Positions 11,213 to 23,494 of a stretch of DNA of 64,000 nucleotides are shown here, in pieces. Below the pieces are notes generated by a model. It was not told where the DNA came from, ran no database searches, and saw only the letters and a program-made list of their open reading frames with translations. Position 1 is the stretch's first letter; each line of letters begins with the position of its first letter. The stretch comes from Amanita rubescens. Taxonomy: Eukaryota > Basidiomycota > Agaricomycetes > Agaricales > Amanitaceae. The stretch is taken from the NCBI GenBank assembly GCA_015039365.1, contig WION01000017.1:248001-312000 (forward strand). The letters are read 5' to 3'. Made by a program: the position numbers and the translations under genes.

Positions 11213-13635
11213 GACTGATGTTGTGCTAGGATCAAGATCAGATTATTTGATTGAGGGGGCAGTGGTGAAATGGAAATGCTCACCAGAGATGATGGAAAAA
11301 AGCAGTGCCAATAGCTGGGTGTGTGAATCAAGAAGAGTTGTGTACCGAACTCGACAGAGGCCACGGATGATGTGTCTCGGACTCTGGATTAAGAGATCTC
11401 AGATTGGCAGGCAGAAGTGGTGATGATCCCCTAGTACGCGAAGCGTAGATTGTGTGTAGGGCAGCGGGCGACTCGGAGTCCGAGAGATCAAAGAGATAAT
11501 GGTACGTCAGATGACCGTGCGATAGGCGACAATTGGTTAGAAACGATGCGTTTGGTCAAGACTTGAGAGCGCACAGAGCTATGCGAGTGTACTGTGTGGT
11601 ACGGGTACGAGCGAAATCGAATGGTGCGTCTGGTCAAAAGATCGAGAGCACGCAGGACTATAAGTTCACAAGGCCGCACTGACCCCCAGGAACCAGGTCG
11701 CTTGGCAGGCCCAGTCTTACATATTTGGATAACTTCTCCATTCAGCAACGTGGGTAGTACCCCGTCTCACCCCTTCTTCCTTCTATTCTAGCTCTTTCTC
11801 GAAACTACGGACTCTCAGGTCAGTGACAGACGGGCGCTCGCTTACGAAGGTGCTCCGTCCCTTCGCTGACCCGTTTCCACACGCTGCCCAACCACCATAT
11901 TCTATTCGCGTCTCCACCAATTCATCGTAATTTTACGGTCGAGCCAACATCTACCACGGTCCACGGCCTGGCATGAGGCTAAGCGAGAAATCATTGAAGT
12001 CGCGTCCAACTTTTGCCCCGGTTGTGAAACGATTCTGCCTCTCAAGTACTCCTGGAACTCGATCTTTACCAGTCTGCAACTCCCTCGCTCATGTCCAACA
12101 CGACCTCATCTTCCTCTGTTCCAATCTTGTTCTTCCCACGGAAAACCCGCCGTTGCCGTCCTTCCTCTCGTCGTCATCGGCGCCATCGTGATCTGGGACA
12201 AGGTCAAACGATGAACATCAACACCTATCTCATTCGCAGTCACTGCTACCCGTGTCTCCCATTCATTTGCCACCAACCTCGCCCTTTCACAGATTCTCGT
12301 CATACAGCCAGCACTTCCTGCACCTCTCATGTATTCCATTCCGCTTATGCGCCGCCTGTCCCTTCTCTTCCTGCCGTGTACAATCACAAAGAAAACTCGG
12401 TCGGAGTCGACGTCACCCTCAAATCGCTGGTTCTCTCAGTTCAGAAGAGATTTGCGTCAAGATACAGAGTGGCTAAGACGACGATGACGTTCTTCCTGCT
12501 CTAGCTAGTAAGTCGTTCACTCCTTCTCTTACAATGGATGATCTAATCCACTACCTCGGTGATGCGCAGGGCCGGATCATGTGCCTCTACCAACAACCCC
12601 TTCAGTCCGGCCTACCGATCTTCTTCCATGGTCGAAATCGAGGAATAACAGGCAGATGGCTACCTCCTTCAATCTCATCACCTACCCCAATAACTACTGA
12701 GGCAGCAACCGATCGTCTCGTGAGTCGGATGAGCTGCCCGATGCACTGGTCATACGATAGCGTAAATCTTGACGGTTAGTTCGGTTCATATCCTCCTCGC
12801 CCTTATCTGTCCAATCCGACTACCGTAACAGTGACGATAACCACGTATTATCACCACCTGCTATTCATTAATCCCATCACGGTCGACGCCGAGACCTCTG
12901 TACAAAAGAACCCAAAGGTGCACCCATAAATCCTTACCACATCTTCTCGCTCAACCTAATATCTCCGACAGTTCGTAACGCTTGGATTTGCAACCATAGC
13001 GCGATGCGAAGGTTATTTCGCTCGGATGGTCTCTTCGCTATGCTTGGGGAATGTGTTGACGAGGTTGAAGAACCTATTTTCAGCCCGGGTCCTAGCACTG
13101 TATAAACTGTATAACCAGTACAATGATAATTTTTTCCTTAATTCGAAAAATTAACATAAATTACACCAAGTCCAACAAGCTCTGCTGTAACCCGTATTCA
13201 CTCCCCTCCCTGCCATCCCGTCCTTTTTCCTCTTCCTCCCCTTCTTGCCTTTCACTCCCGGCCCACCCCCCAATCCCACCTTCAAACTTAACTCTTTGCA
13301 CAAGTTCCTTGACCTCTCCGAAATCCTGAGCCAGGCAAAGCAAGCAAACGTGAACAAATACTTAGTTTTTCCATCGGTACAAGCGCAAGGACGTCCACGA
13401 GCTGCCTCGTTGGTATCTGTGCCTGGACGAAAAGTGCATAGCGGATTGTTTCTTTTTCGTCATGAGTTTCACTTTGTGAGATAATGAGGGCTTCATGAAT
13501 CCCGTTCAGCTCGGACGAGCAAGTGCAAATGCATAATAAGCTTAGATTCAAACATGCGTTTTAGGTTATTGCATTCAACGTAAAAAATCCAGTAATCTCC
13601 CAATCTAACTCTCTGATAACGATGAACCTGGAGAG
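11213..13635. other. Intergenic stretch with eroded open frames
   Basis: This stretch is upstream of the GTPase gene. Open stretches at about 11973-12504 (plus) have protein-like runs in more than one frame, as if frameshifted. I cannot recognise the product or join a splice model, so I treat it as decayed sequence. The first 200-300 bases upstream of 11212 presumably hold the GTPase promoter; I see no clear TATA box. Confidence 0.4.
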
Positions 13636-13639
13636 AACC

Positions 13640-14045
13640 CCGATTAGACTCTATGACTTTCGCGCGCGGTTGTCAACGTACCTCTTCACGCTCACGGCCC
13701 CTAAGGAACGGTGTTCCGGTTCCCTTGATATAAACGTCTGAGTAGTATACGTCCTCAGATGACGGGAATGGCGAAGCCTTGGCTTCTTCAACAGCAGCGT
13801 CGACTTCTGCCTTGGCTTCCTTGTCGAGTTGCTTAAACTCGCGATCGTTATTCCAAAAATCCAGGTTCCAATGAAAACCGAATAGCATACCTTGAGCTCT
13901 TGTTCGGTAGCAAGGCCCCACTCTTCGATGTATTGTTGAAGACCGTGGATAGGATCGCGAGTGCTGCGCATACCTTGGACTTCTTCACGCGTGCGGTAGG
14001 TCGTGCCAGAAGTGTCCGAGTCCACCGTAACAGTAGGTCACAAAC
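13640..14045 (-). pseudogene. PDA1: 3' fragment of pyruvate dehydrogenase E1 alpha
   Basis: The minus strand encodes GTTYRTREEVQGMRSTRDPI followed by a short intron after EELK-like residues, then QLDKEAKAEVDAAVEEAK and YIKGTGTPFLRGRE. This matches the C-terminal part of the mitochondrial PDH E1-alpha subunit, including the regulatory-loop region TYRTREE. The sequence just upstream, which should encode the YGGHSMSDP region, is out of frame and shortened, and no catalytic N-terminal part is present. The intron position is kept, so it derives from genomic DNA rather than a retrocopy. It lies back to back with the TAF4 fragment. Confidence 0.75.
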
Positions 14046-14109
14046 TCCGTTGATCATCAAAGTCATAAATTCACAAAACTCAAATCACAAACCCAAGCGG
14101 CTAACTGCC

Positions 14110-15165
14110 CGGCAAAACACTCAACGCCAATCTACTTCAACAACAGCGGGAGGCAATTCAACAGCTAACAATGTCGACACGTCAGACGTTGCGACCCTCA
14201 ATGATGCCCTGGGAAGCGCAGGAGTAGAGGTGTGGGTATGTAATCCATCGTCAATACCATTCTTTTATTCCTCCAGCTCTTTTTTCTAGGCAGAGGAAGA
14301 AAGCCTTCAACAAACTCACGACCACCAATCTTTCAGAATCTACGACGACCGTAGCAAAAAACAGCCGAACACCCCTCTTTCGACGTTCGCTTTGTAGGAC
14401 AAACCATGCGCACCATCAGGCCCTCCCACAAAGTAACCCGCGTCCCAGATGACGCGATAAACTACCTCGCTCTCGCCTTGCGAGCAGGTCTCCAGGACCT
14501 CGTCACCTCCATGAGCACCGCAGCCCAACAGCGCACCTCTACACAATTCGACCCCCTGCCTCTTTATACACCGATAATCAACCAATGTGGTCTATCATCG
14601 TCCGTTCAGACGTCGCAAAACAGCTTGCGGCGAAAAGCTGAAAGGGAGGAAGAAACGAGGATAAGACGAGAACGGAAAGAACGAGCCGAGTTGGCTGCTG
14701 CCCATGCTGCGGCTTTGACTGCCCAAGCAAACGCTGCTGGAGCAGCGTCAGGACCGGGGTTAGGCGAAGACGACCAAGGCGGGGCGAAGAAGAAACGGAG
14801 GAAAGAAGGACCGGGCGTAACTGCTCGAAATATGTCTGAAGACGTGCGAAAGAAAATGTCGAATGCGGTAGCTACGCAAGCTGATGGGTTGGGAGGACGA
14901 TATGCGTGGATGAACGCGGCGAATTTGAATCCTCCCATTCCTCCAAAGCCAAAATCTGCGCAGAGCGCGACTTCGTCCCCTACTATGCCAGTACGATGAC
15001 AACGATGACGACAACCACTGCTAATTCTACTACCACGACAACGACGACTTCATCTCCAACACTCAACAGCACATCGGCAACGCCGTACATTCCCACTTAA
15101 CCAAAAGCCGCACCGCCACCGCAAGAGGAAGACACGCGGCTTGCTATCACTATGCGGGATGCCAG
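14110..15165 (+). pseudogene. TAF4: 3' fragment of TFIID subunit TAF4, frameshifted
   Basis: The plus strand reads DVATLNDALGSAGV, an intron (about 14236-14289), then AEEESLQQTH, and after a one-base frameshift KVTRVPDDAINYLALALRAG, the histone-fold region of TAF4. A second shift interrupts a stretch that in another frame reads NQPMWSIIVRSDVAKQLA. The tail KKKRRKEGPGVTARNMSEDV and QEEDTRLAITMRDA follows the fungal TAF4 C-terminus. With an absent N-terminus and at least two frameshifts it is very unlikely to be functional. The longest intact frame is 14406-14999. Confidence 0.8.
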
Positions 15166-15439
15166 AGTCGAGGAGCCTCTGGAGAATCCCAACGTCGGTG
15201 CGATCCATCCTGGTGGGGAGCACACCCAGGCATTAAATCAGATTATCCGCTTCCGGACCTCCGCAGGCACTTCTCGGCCTTCATACAGACCATCCAATGG
15301 AAAACCCGCTCTTTCGTCTATGGTTTACAACCCCGTGCTATCTTTCCTCGAAGCTTTACCGGCCTGGTTCCGTTGTTTACGTTTCAAAGTCCGGAGGCAT
15401 GTCAAACGAGCTCAACAATACCTTGTCACTCGTCACTGA

Positions 15440-15865
15440 TGGTACGCTGACCCCATCCCTTGCCCTCGGCTACTCAACCACGCCCCGTTGCGCCCAACTG
15501 CATGCAAGTCACCCTCTCGGACTCCGCCAGACCCCAGGTAAGCCGCATACACCTATGTTTCGACGTTACTGACCCCCCCTTGCCCTCCGCGACTCAACCA
15601 AGCCGCGCTGCACCCCTCCGCATCCCCCGGTGCCCACTGGCACCCTGTCACACCCCGCCGAACCCACTCGGATTTTGACGTTCTTGACCCACCACCCCTC
15701 CGTCGTCCTCCCACCACTCAACCTCACCCACCGGACTCTTTCGGACCCCGCTGAACCCCACGTAAGCTGCGTAAACGTGGATTTCGACGTTGCTGACCCC
15801 CACCGCCCTCCCTCGCCCACTCAGCTGCACCCCACCGCAACCCACCACACCCGCTGCACTTCGCT
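15440..15865 (+). repeat. Diverged C-rich tandem repeat, ~200-bp period
   Basis: Three imperfect copies contain the words 'acgt(a)agc(c/t)gc', 'tttcgacgtt' followed by a CTGACCCC-type C run, then 'ctcaaccaagccgcgctgcacccc'. Starts are near 15450, 15560 and 15765. The strand is strongly C-rich and the open frames in it are Pro/Thr/Ser low complexity. It is non-coding in my reading. Confidence 0.5.
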
Positions 15866-16780
15866 TTCAACGCTCGCTATCTACTGCCTTCTATTTGCCG
15901 TGGCTTGGCTCTCGCACAATGCTCGCCACTCTCGGATTTGCTCTCCGGTAATTGGCTGGTTTAGGTAAGACTATTATCATTGTTTCTTTGCTCGTACATC
16001 CCTTGTATTATTATCTGCATAGGCTAAGACTATTGCGTCAACCAAAATACCATTATATATGCAGGCTTAGACTAACAAAACCTAGGGGACAGTATAATAC
16101 GAGTAAGCCACGAAAACAGGGCATAATCTTAAGATTAATAGCTGAATATGGTGCATTCATCCACCACTCCAAGAACGTAGGAAAGTTGAAGTGAGCAACG
16201 TGGGACACGCGAGTGACGTGCAGCCATTTCCGAAGCGAAGAAGCAAAATGACTCGACATCCAACTCCGACATATCAATCTGGATCGCTGGCTTCAGGACA
16301 TATTGCTAGACTAAATGGCGGTCTGAATGCATGTAATTGTTTACCTGTCGTAGTTCTAATAGACATACGCCGCACCTTGAGGCTTGGATAGTGAGTTCAT
16401 GGTTCACGTGTAGCCTCCCATACCACGTTCATCGCCAAGAAAATGCATGCCACTCAACGCCATAAGTAGCTGCTAACTGTCATCCGTATGAGCTTCAAAG
16501 AGGAACCATGAGAAAGCGTAAAAATTAAAATGGATGGTGTCGAAGAATAGCCCGAAGAATACCTTAGGTAAATAAATGAATGCGAGATGCCCAAAAGCTT
16601 CAACGCACCTTTTCTTTCCGACGACGCCTCAAGAAAATGGGTACCCTTGGGACTGATAAGGGAAGGAATTCTTGAGGAAAACCCAATCGCTCAGCCTTGA
16701 CCCGCTCGGCAGAAGCACCTGTTCTTCGCGACATTCCGCCCAATGAAATATGTACAAGAGGAGCGTGGATTGCCGGGATT
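15866..16780. other. Intergenic, no gene seen
   Basis: A short plus-strand stretch near 15950 resembles the GLGKT motif of SNF2-type helicases, but it is not followed by other helicase motifs. Otherwise I see no gene. Confidence 0.4.
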
Positions 16781-17209
16781 GGGGGGTAGAACTTAGGGGG
16801 GTGACAGAGATTTTGCATGTACCAGGCATCTTGCTCAGCGCTCGCAGCACTAGCCGTAGACGGTAGGCCCGCAGCCGCAACGGATCGGACTCGAAGCAGA
16901 GAGCACGTTTTCGCTTCCTTTTTTCCAACTCAGAAAGCGACCGTGGCATAATGATTCAGAAGCAGCTTGCCAAACAAACACCGATAGTAACTGCTATAGT
17001 AGATTATACAGCGACTTGGATTGTGAATACACTCCCGCCTCCAGGTTGAAGAACAAGCTGTGCCGCATCGTGACTATCCCTCCTTGTTTATATAATATGA
17101 ACGTACATCACCGTTAGGACCTCCGACCCAAGCCCAACCTTCCTCAGCGCCTCTAATGCTATATGCCAAGCGTCATTAGGTATTTCCATGTGATCAATCG
17201 CGTGAAGGC

Positions 17210-17705
17210 TTACAAATAACCCTGTTCCGGAGAGCGGCTCTGAAATGTCCACCAAGCTTTGGAAGAAACACGAGAGTCCCAGACAAGGTAAGGTGCACCT
17301 CCAGCATCCTATTTAATCAGAGGGCTCTCAGTAACAGATGAATCAGAGTAAACTTGGACTTACCTCTCCGGCTGCGACCGAAAGCCCAGCCTTGCCTATG
17401 ATCTTGGACGCAGAAGTCCTGGCCCGTCTGAGATTACGAATGGAGACCAGCTGTCATCCAGGGTCTTTTTAGCTGTTATACAGGTAATGATAATAGGGAC
17501 TCGTACCGTGTACGGTTGTATCGGGGTTGTACCCTGTAACCAGAGTAACTGGCTGGCCGACCTGTTCAGTGCCGTTGCTCAAGAGGAAGTAGTCGGTACC
17601 GCTGATGCTGATAGAGTACTTCTCAACAGTCGGGGGCGCAGCGAAGACGAGCGCCGACATGGTGGTAACGATCAAGAATACGGACACAAAAGTGAATTTG
17701 ACCAT
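17210..17705 (-). CDS. Small secreted protein, copy 1
   Basis: Three exons (17705-17514, 17450-17364, 17308-17210; 192+87+99 nt) give 125 residues. The N-terminus MVKFTFVSVFLIVTTMSALV and following FAAPP form a classic signal peptide with a cleavage site after about residue 22. The mature part begins VEKYSISISGTDYFLL and contains GQPVTLV and APYLVWDS, a spacing reminiscent of beta-trefoil lectins or inhibitors; that is only a guess. The protein ends SRSPEQGYL. A paralogue lies in the duplicated segment at 21.1-21.7 kb; its third exon uses a different frame at the end, so one copy's C-terminus has shifted. Confidence 0.75.
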
Positions 17706-17756
17706 GGGAGAAGAGATGTTGGGTGTCGGGGAAAAAGAGAAACGGTGTTACAGACT

Positions 17757-17765
17757 GCTTTTATA
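17757..17765 (-). promoter_or_regulatory. TATA-like box of secreted-protein copy 1
   Basis: On the minus strand the sequence reads TATAAAAGC, about 52-60 bp upstream of the start codon at 17705. The same word sits at 21773-21781 in front of copy 2. Confidence 0.6.
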
Positions 17766-18639
17766 CGTGAGGACGGGCTAGAGCGTAAACAAGTTGACAT
17801 TCAAAATTGCAAACGCGGGAATATACTTGCCGGTTATGTTCTAGTTTGAACTTATATAATCCCCAATAATTTCGCATAAAATATGATCCTCATCCCTGCC
17901 CTCACGTACTGCTTCCATTGGCGTCATGGCCGGTACATGCATATTTCCATCGCGCGCCAGGATGATGAATCCTGACAATTTGAATTCAGTGAGCATGGAT
18001 TGGATTCACGAAACACTTCACGTGTGAACCATAGGAGCGGTTTCAATGATGCGCTATGTTGAATTAGGATTCAAGCAGGCTCTGATTACGATAACCTGAT
18101 TTTTGGGCGGTAACGATTTGATTTGCCGGGCCACGCATTCTCCACGATCCGAATTGCATGACAATTGATCGAGACACTTTGACCTTTGTACCAATATATC
18201 GTTGACGCATTGAACATGTGGCTTTCATCCTCATATTGGCCGTTAGGTGGATGGTTCTACGAGCTCCTGCTGTACCCTGCAAAATAAAGTCTATCCATTA
18301 CTTACGTCAAACGTCAGGACAGGTGGCATTAGCGATTTGATGGATTCTGGCTCTACATAGTCCGTTTTGATTAGCTTTTATGTACTAACCGAACACGTCT
18401 CCGACGGAATTACTTACGATTTTCCTGACAGGTGGCAGGAGAAAGGTGATGCTTCATCAATACCGTAAATGCCGTATACATATGACCATGCTTTGAGTTG
18501 AGATGTGCGGCGGCTGGTGTTCCCCCATTAGATGCTTGTAATATACCCCATCCAGCTTAGCCACCCCCTGTGTCGTTTTCGGGTTTTGCCTTCGCCTCAT
18601 CTCCGTCAGCGGGAATATCGTGAAGGAGCAGGGACACAA

Positions 18640-20790
18640 TTGAGAGGCTTAAGCCACGATAGTCCGGGGCAGATATGTCAATCAATTCCAATTAGATACT
18701 AGTACTTTGTAGCGTTGTCAAACAATTCAAGAAGCACTAACACATACGCAACATATTTCGTAACTGGAAATTCTATGTAGACCAAATTTCAATGAACTAT
18801 CTGATGCCTGCGGAAGAGGGTCAGACAAGGTATATACAGAAAGGATAAAAGCACCTTCTGCCTGTCTCCGTCATTTTCCATCCCTTGCGCCTATAGCCTG
18901 AACATGTCCTATCATTTGCTTGGTGGGACGTCATGTAGTCCACACATTCATCCCGAGTCGAAATCATGGCGTTAGCGGGGTGATTTTTCACTGAGCCCCA
19001 TCCTCCGCATCTTTGCCCGCAGCTTTTTCATGCGTTTGTTGGTTCAACTATAAGATCGGTTAGGTTGTGATGAACTGGCGGAGGCGCAAATAGAAGATGG
19101 TGATAAGCCTGTGGAAGCAGGTCAGCGAAGGGGCGAGTACCTTCGTAAGCAAGCGCCTGTCCGTGTTGTCGCATCACTGGCAGGATGAAATACACAGCAG
19201 AAAAGCAAAAGTACGCTGAGCGTAAACGTGCGTGACCAGAGATATTGTCGCCAGAGCTCGAGCGTTGATTAGCGAAGCATTGAGAGACCTGCTAGCAGTG
19301 AGCCGCGCCAGGCGCGCAGTCAGCGTGCTGAGAAAGTACTGCGCCCTCATGTTAGAAAAGTTGCCTGGTGAGGATGCTGGCGAGGTTGTTGCAGACGGAG
19401 TGGGGGGTGGGTTGGTGAGCAAGTTGGGTCGTTCAGCGCGCAGTCACCAGTTACGTTCACCGGTCACGCCATTCCCCCTTTTCCACGTGTCGACGTCGAA
19501 GCCACCGTACTAAAACACGTCGAAGAACGCGGGATCCACCACTCTTATTACGACGAAGAGGATGATAGCGAAAGCGTAAGCCGAAGCATGGAGGAACCTC
19601 CAGCCCGAAACAACCCCGTGCGCATTTCAACTCCCAGACTCTCCGCGCACATTCTCACTCTTACTCTTACTCCCAGCTCCAAACCCAGCGCAGGTGCAGT
19701 CGCCTCCACCTCTAGCTTCGCACCAGCTCACCCTCCTCCACCGCCCTCCTCGACGCCAATCCCGACTCGATCTGGACCTTCCAATCCAACTCCAAGCCTA
19801 CGACAGCTGCCCCTCAAACGCCCCCTCACCTAACTCTACATCTCCAACCTCCGATCCTACACCGAACTCAGCTACACCGCCTTCTGCAAAATCATGACGA
19901 AGTCGTCGGATCTCACCTCGAACAAATATACTTCCCCTTTTGCAATCCAATCTTCCCCGCGGATAGGGATGAGCCTTGGACCTATACGTGAAATGTATTA
20001 CTTTTGGCGATGCCAACTTCCAACTCAAAGTTCACCAATGCGAACAGAAGCAGGACGCGGTGTGGAGACTGATGATCGGGAGGACACGTCTCGGTGTTTA
20101 TCACACTTCTCTTATTATCAGACCGGGCAGCACAGAAGAACGGGAGGCGCGACGAGGGATCCCTCTCCGGCGCTCTTGCATTCCCTCGTCGCCTTAGTGG
20201 TGTCATAGATCATCCGGTCGTACTCCAGCAATACAAAATTTGAAAGCCATAGCAGAAAATGATATAAATGTGAAACACGTTGAATTGATTACACAAAAGA
20301 TAAGAATGGTGTCGTGCTGCTCAGCTATGGACTGAGATCTATTTTTTCGGTCACTAATCCCAATTATGATGGTTCCAAAAGTGTTTCTTTGCGCAAGTAG
20401 ATGGATGGGTGGATTGATGGACGTGATATTATTGCGCAACGCGACATGACATAAAGAAGGGAAAGCTAAGTCGGGTACGATTCCAAGAAGCAAGGAGGCA
20501 CCGCGAGAGGTGTATATGCTTGTTATGAAACGTCATGACCTACTTCTCCGTTCGCCCGCCCAGGTATGGCGGCTAGCACATTGAACCTCCGTGGACGGCA
20601 TTAGAATGAAGTGTGGAGGCTAGCGCTGTAGATGTCGGACGAGCCAGCCCACTTGTCCTCCGTTTTCAATCGCCGGCACGCGTGCCATACTGCGTAGAGA
20701 CCTCGCATCCGTCATCTCACCGGAATCACCTTGGAACGAATTGAGTGGTACAGCGAAGAGATGAGCTGTTGTTCTTTGCTCATTGGGCAA
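18640..20790. other. Spacer between duplicated segments, with decayed coding stretches
   Basis: Around 19480-20200 (plus) there are protein-like but mutually frameshifted stretches, for example FHVDVEATVLKHVEERGIHH at about 19480 and CITFGDANFQLKVHQCEQKQ near 19990. One frame near 19835-19900 (LYISNLRSYTELSYTAFCKI) vaguely recalls SPX-domain proteins, but I would not name it. No intact gene can be assembled. Confidence 0.4.
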
Positions 20791-21098
20791 GTTTGCCGCG
20801 ATTGGGGGGTAGAACTTAGAGGGTGGCAGAAATTTTGCATGTACCAGGCATCTTGCTCAGCGCTCGCAACACTAGCCGTAGACGGTAGGAGCCGCAGCGG
20901 CAACGGATCGGGAAGCAGAGAGGACGTCACTATTTGTTTTCTTTTCCAACTCAGAAAGATAATGATTCAGAAGCAGCTTGCCAAACAAACACCGATAGTA
21001 ACCGCTGTAGTAGATTATACAGCGACTTGGACCGTGAATATAGCCCCATGTCCAAGATGAAGAACAAGCTGTGCCAAATCGTGAGTATCCCTTCTTGT

Positions 21099-21697
21099 TC
21101 ATATAATATGAACGTACATCATCGTTACTACCTTTAACCCAAGCCAAAGGTCCCCCTTCTCTAATGCTATATGCCAAGCGTCATTAGGTATTTCCATGTG
21201 ATCAATCGCGTGAAGGCTTACAAATAACCTGGAGCGGCTGTGAAAGCCCCACCAAGGGGGTAACGTGTAAATATCAGGAGTGTCCCAGACGAGGTAATGT
21301 TCCCCCTAGTATTTAATCAGAGGACTCTCAGGAACGGATGAATCAGAGTAAACTTGGACTTACCTCGGGGGCTGTGACCGAAAGCCCAGCCTTGCCTATC
21401 ACAGGGGACACAGTAAGCCCTCTCCGCGTGACCTTACGAATGGAGACCACCTGCCGTCCAGGACCTTTTAGCTGTCGTACAGGTAATGATGATAGGGACT
21501 CGTACCGTTGTATCGGGGTTGTACCCTGTAACCAGAGTGACTGGCTGGCCGGCCCGTTCAGTGCCGTTGCTCAAGAGGAAGTAGTCGGTACCGCTGATGC
21601 TGATAGAGTACTTCTCAAGGCTCGGGGGCGCAGCGAAGACGAGCGCCGACATGGCGGTAACGATCAAGAACACGGACACAAAAGCGAATTTGACCAT
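21099..21697 (-). CDS. Small secreted protein, copy 2
   Basis: Three exons (21697-21506, 21450-21364, 21305-21099; 192+87+207 nt) give 161 residues. The signal peptide MVKFAFVSVFLIVTAMSALV is followed by FAAPPSLEKYSISISGTDYF. Exons 1 and 2 have exactly the same length as in copy 1, and intron positions are conserved. In exon 3 an indel places this copy in a different frame after WWGFHSRSR, extending the protein through LFVSLHAIDHMEIPNDAWHI to a stop at 21099. Copy 1 stops about 36 residues earlier. Which end is ancestral is unclear. Confidence 0.7.
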
Positions 21698-21772
21698 GGG
21701 AGAAGAGATGTCGGGTGTCGAGGAAAAAGAGAAGCGGTGATCGCCTGTTGAAGGTCAGTCTGTTACAGACCT

Positions 21773-21781
21773 GCTTTTATA
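21773..21781 (-). promoter_or_regulatory. TATA-like box of secreted-protein copy 2
   Basis: It reads TATAAAAGC on the minus strand, about 75-85 bp upstream of the start codon at 21697, and corresponds to the box in front of copy 1 with a small insertion in the leader. Confidence 0.55.
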
Positions 21782-23069
21782 CGTGAGGACGGGCTAGAGC
21801 GTAAACAAGTTGACATTCAAAATTGCAAACGCGGGAATATACTTGCCGGTTATGTTCTAGTTTGAACTTATATAATCCCCAATAATTTCGCATAAAATAT
21901 GATCCTCATCCCTGCCCTCACGTATGCTTCCATTGGCGTGATGGCCGGTACATGCATATTTCCATCACACTCGCCAGGAGGATGAATCCTAACAATTTGA
22001 ATTCAGGATTGGATTCACGAAACACTTCAAGTGTGAACTATAAGAACAGTTTCAATGATGCGCTATGCTGAATTATGATTCAAGCAGGCTCTAACCTGAT
22101 TGTTGGGCGGTAACGATTTGATTTGTCGGGCCACGCGTTCCGAGTCCACGGTCCTCGGAATTGCATGACGACACTTTGACCTCTAAGTATACCAATGTGC
22201 ATTGAACAGCGGTTTCATCCTCGTATTGACCGCTAGGTGGATGGTTCTACGAGCTCCTGCTGTACCCTGCGGGATAAAGTCGATGCATTACTTACGTCAA
22301 ACGGCACAACAGGTGGCATTAACGATTTTAGCTTTTATTTAAATAAACCGAACATGTCTTGGTTGGATTGCTTAACGGAAAGGTGATGTTTCATCAATAC
22401 CGTAAATGCCGCAAATCATATGACCATTTTTGAGTTGAGGTGTGTGCGAAGGGCACGCACTGGCGTTCCCCCATTAGATGCTTGTATTATACCTCATCCA
22501 GCTTAGTCAATTTCCTCCTCCTGTGTCGTTTTTGGGTTTTGCCTTCGCCTGCGATCCCCGTCCGAACATCTTCTTCAGGCGATTGCGAAACCCCTTGGAG
22601 AGGCTCTAGCCTCTTTGGCAGTCTGCAACCGTTGTGTTTGATTGTCCGGGTCCTTTGAATCAGACGATAACGCCATCGCTAGGTCGTTATCGTCCACACG
22701 TCATCTTGCCCGAGGCTAACAGTACTTTTTCGTGGCGCGGTCAAAGGATCTGACTGGCCTTCTGACCGCGAGCGGTACGCAGTGTCATCGACGTAATTCC
22801 AAGCTTCTTCGATCGAGAATTTGGGTGGAAAGTCATTGTACGCCAGCTTGAGCAGTAACCGGACGATATGGGCGGGAGAAAAGCCATATCGGATCTTCCG
22901 ATACTTGCAACGTGTTCATGTTCAGGTTCACCTTCATCATGTTCCTGCACCGTAACGTAACTTGAGCAAAAAAAAAAAAGACAGCAACGAAAAAAAGCAC
23001 TACTCACCAAACCTCTCGATTTTCCTAACGTCCGATTGAATCCAACTGTGTCAAGAAAGGAATCTTGTG

Positions 23070-23290
23070 TCAGTCACAGCTGTTCTTGAGGAAGCGGCAA
23101 CGAGCTGAGATGGGACTCGATGAAGAAGACGGGACTTCTGGAACCACCAAATGCGACTGAGCGGAAACAGATCGAGACGGCGGAACACTTTTGGCTGCAT
23201 GGAAGAGCCGGAAGCGCAAGCTCATGCATTAGCAGGAGCTTGAAGCCAAGGTGGGGAAGCTGACGAAGTGACGTGGCAGACAAAGAATCA
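23070..23290 (+). pseudogene. Degenerate bZIP transcription-factor fragment
   Basis: The plus strand reads RKRQRAEMGLDEEDGTSGTT, then, interrupted by stop codons, AAWKSRKRKLMH and QELEAKVGKLTK. The last two are the basic region and leucine-zipper start of a Gcn4/Cpc1-type bZIP protein. In-frame stops separate the parts and the rest of a gene is missing, so I call it a relic. It lies 3' of the Crinkler-like gene. Confidence 0.55.
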
Positions 23291-23494
23291 CAAAATGACA
23301 AATGTGACCGCCGATGTATTTCAAGTATTACTATGCGATACCATACCTGAAAGTAAAACGGAACCCACCCTTACTCAGGTCGGCATATAATGACTCAAAG
23401 TTTACACTTGTATTTGGCAGGGACTCCGGCAGGGAAACAATCTGACTGATGTATAGAAGGTAATTTCTGAACCTGACCATAACGAGCTTCACAA

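Larger units (their letters stand above)
16780..18610. repeat. Copy 1 of a ~1.8-kb direct duplication
   Basis: This segment matches 20795-22565 almost end to end with scattered substitutions and small indels. Shared landmarks are the GATTGGGGGGTAGAACTTAG word at the left edge, the secreted-protein gene, and 'cccccattagatgcttgta' near the right edge. The copies are in the same orientation about 4.0 kb apart. Confidence 0.85.
20795..22565. repeat. Copy 2 of the ~1.8-kb direct duplication
   Basis: It matches 16780-18610 in the same orientation and includes the paralogous secreted-protein gene with its promoter and downstream sequence. Indels relative to copy 1 occur in exon 3 and in the distal half. 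Confidence 0.85.

Noticed and set aside
12091..12504. 137-codon plus-strand ORF
   Set aside because: Composition is Ser/Pro/Arg-rich, overlapping frames look equally good, and no homology or splice model could be seen.
15950..16010. SNF2 helicase motif (GLGKT)
   Set aside because: A single short match without the following helicase motifs; too little to call a fragment.
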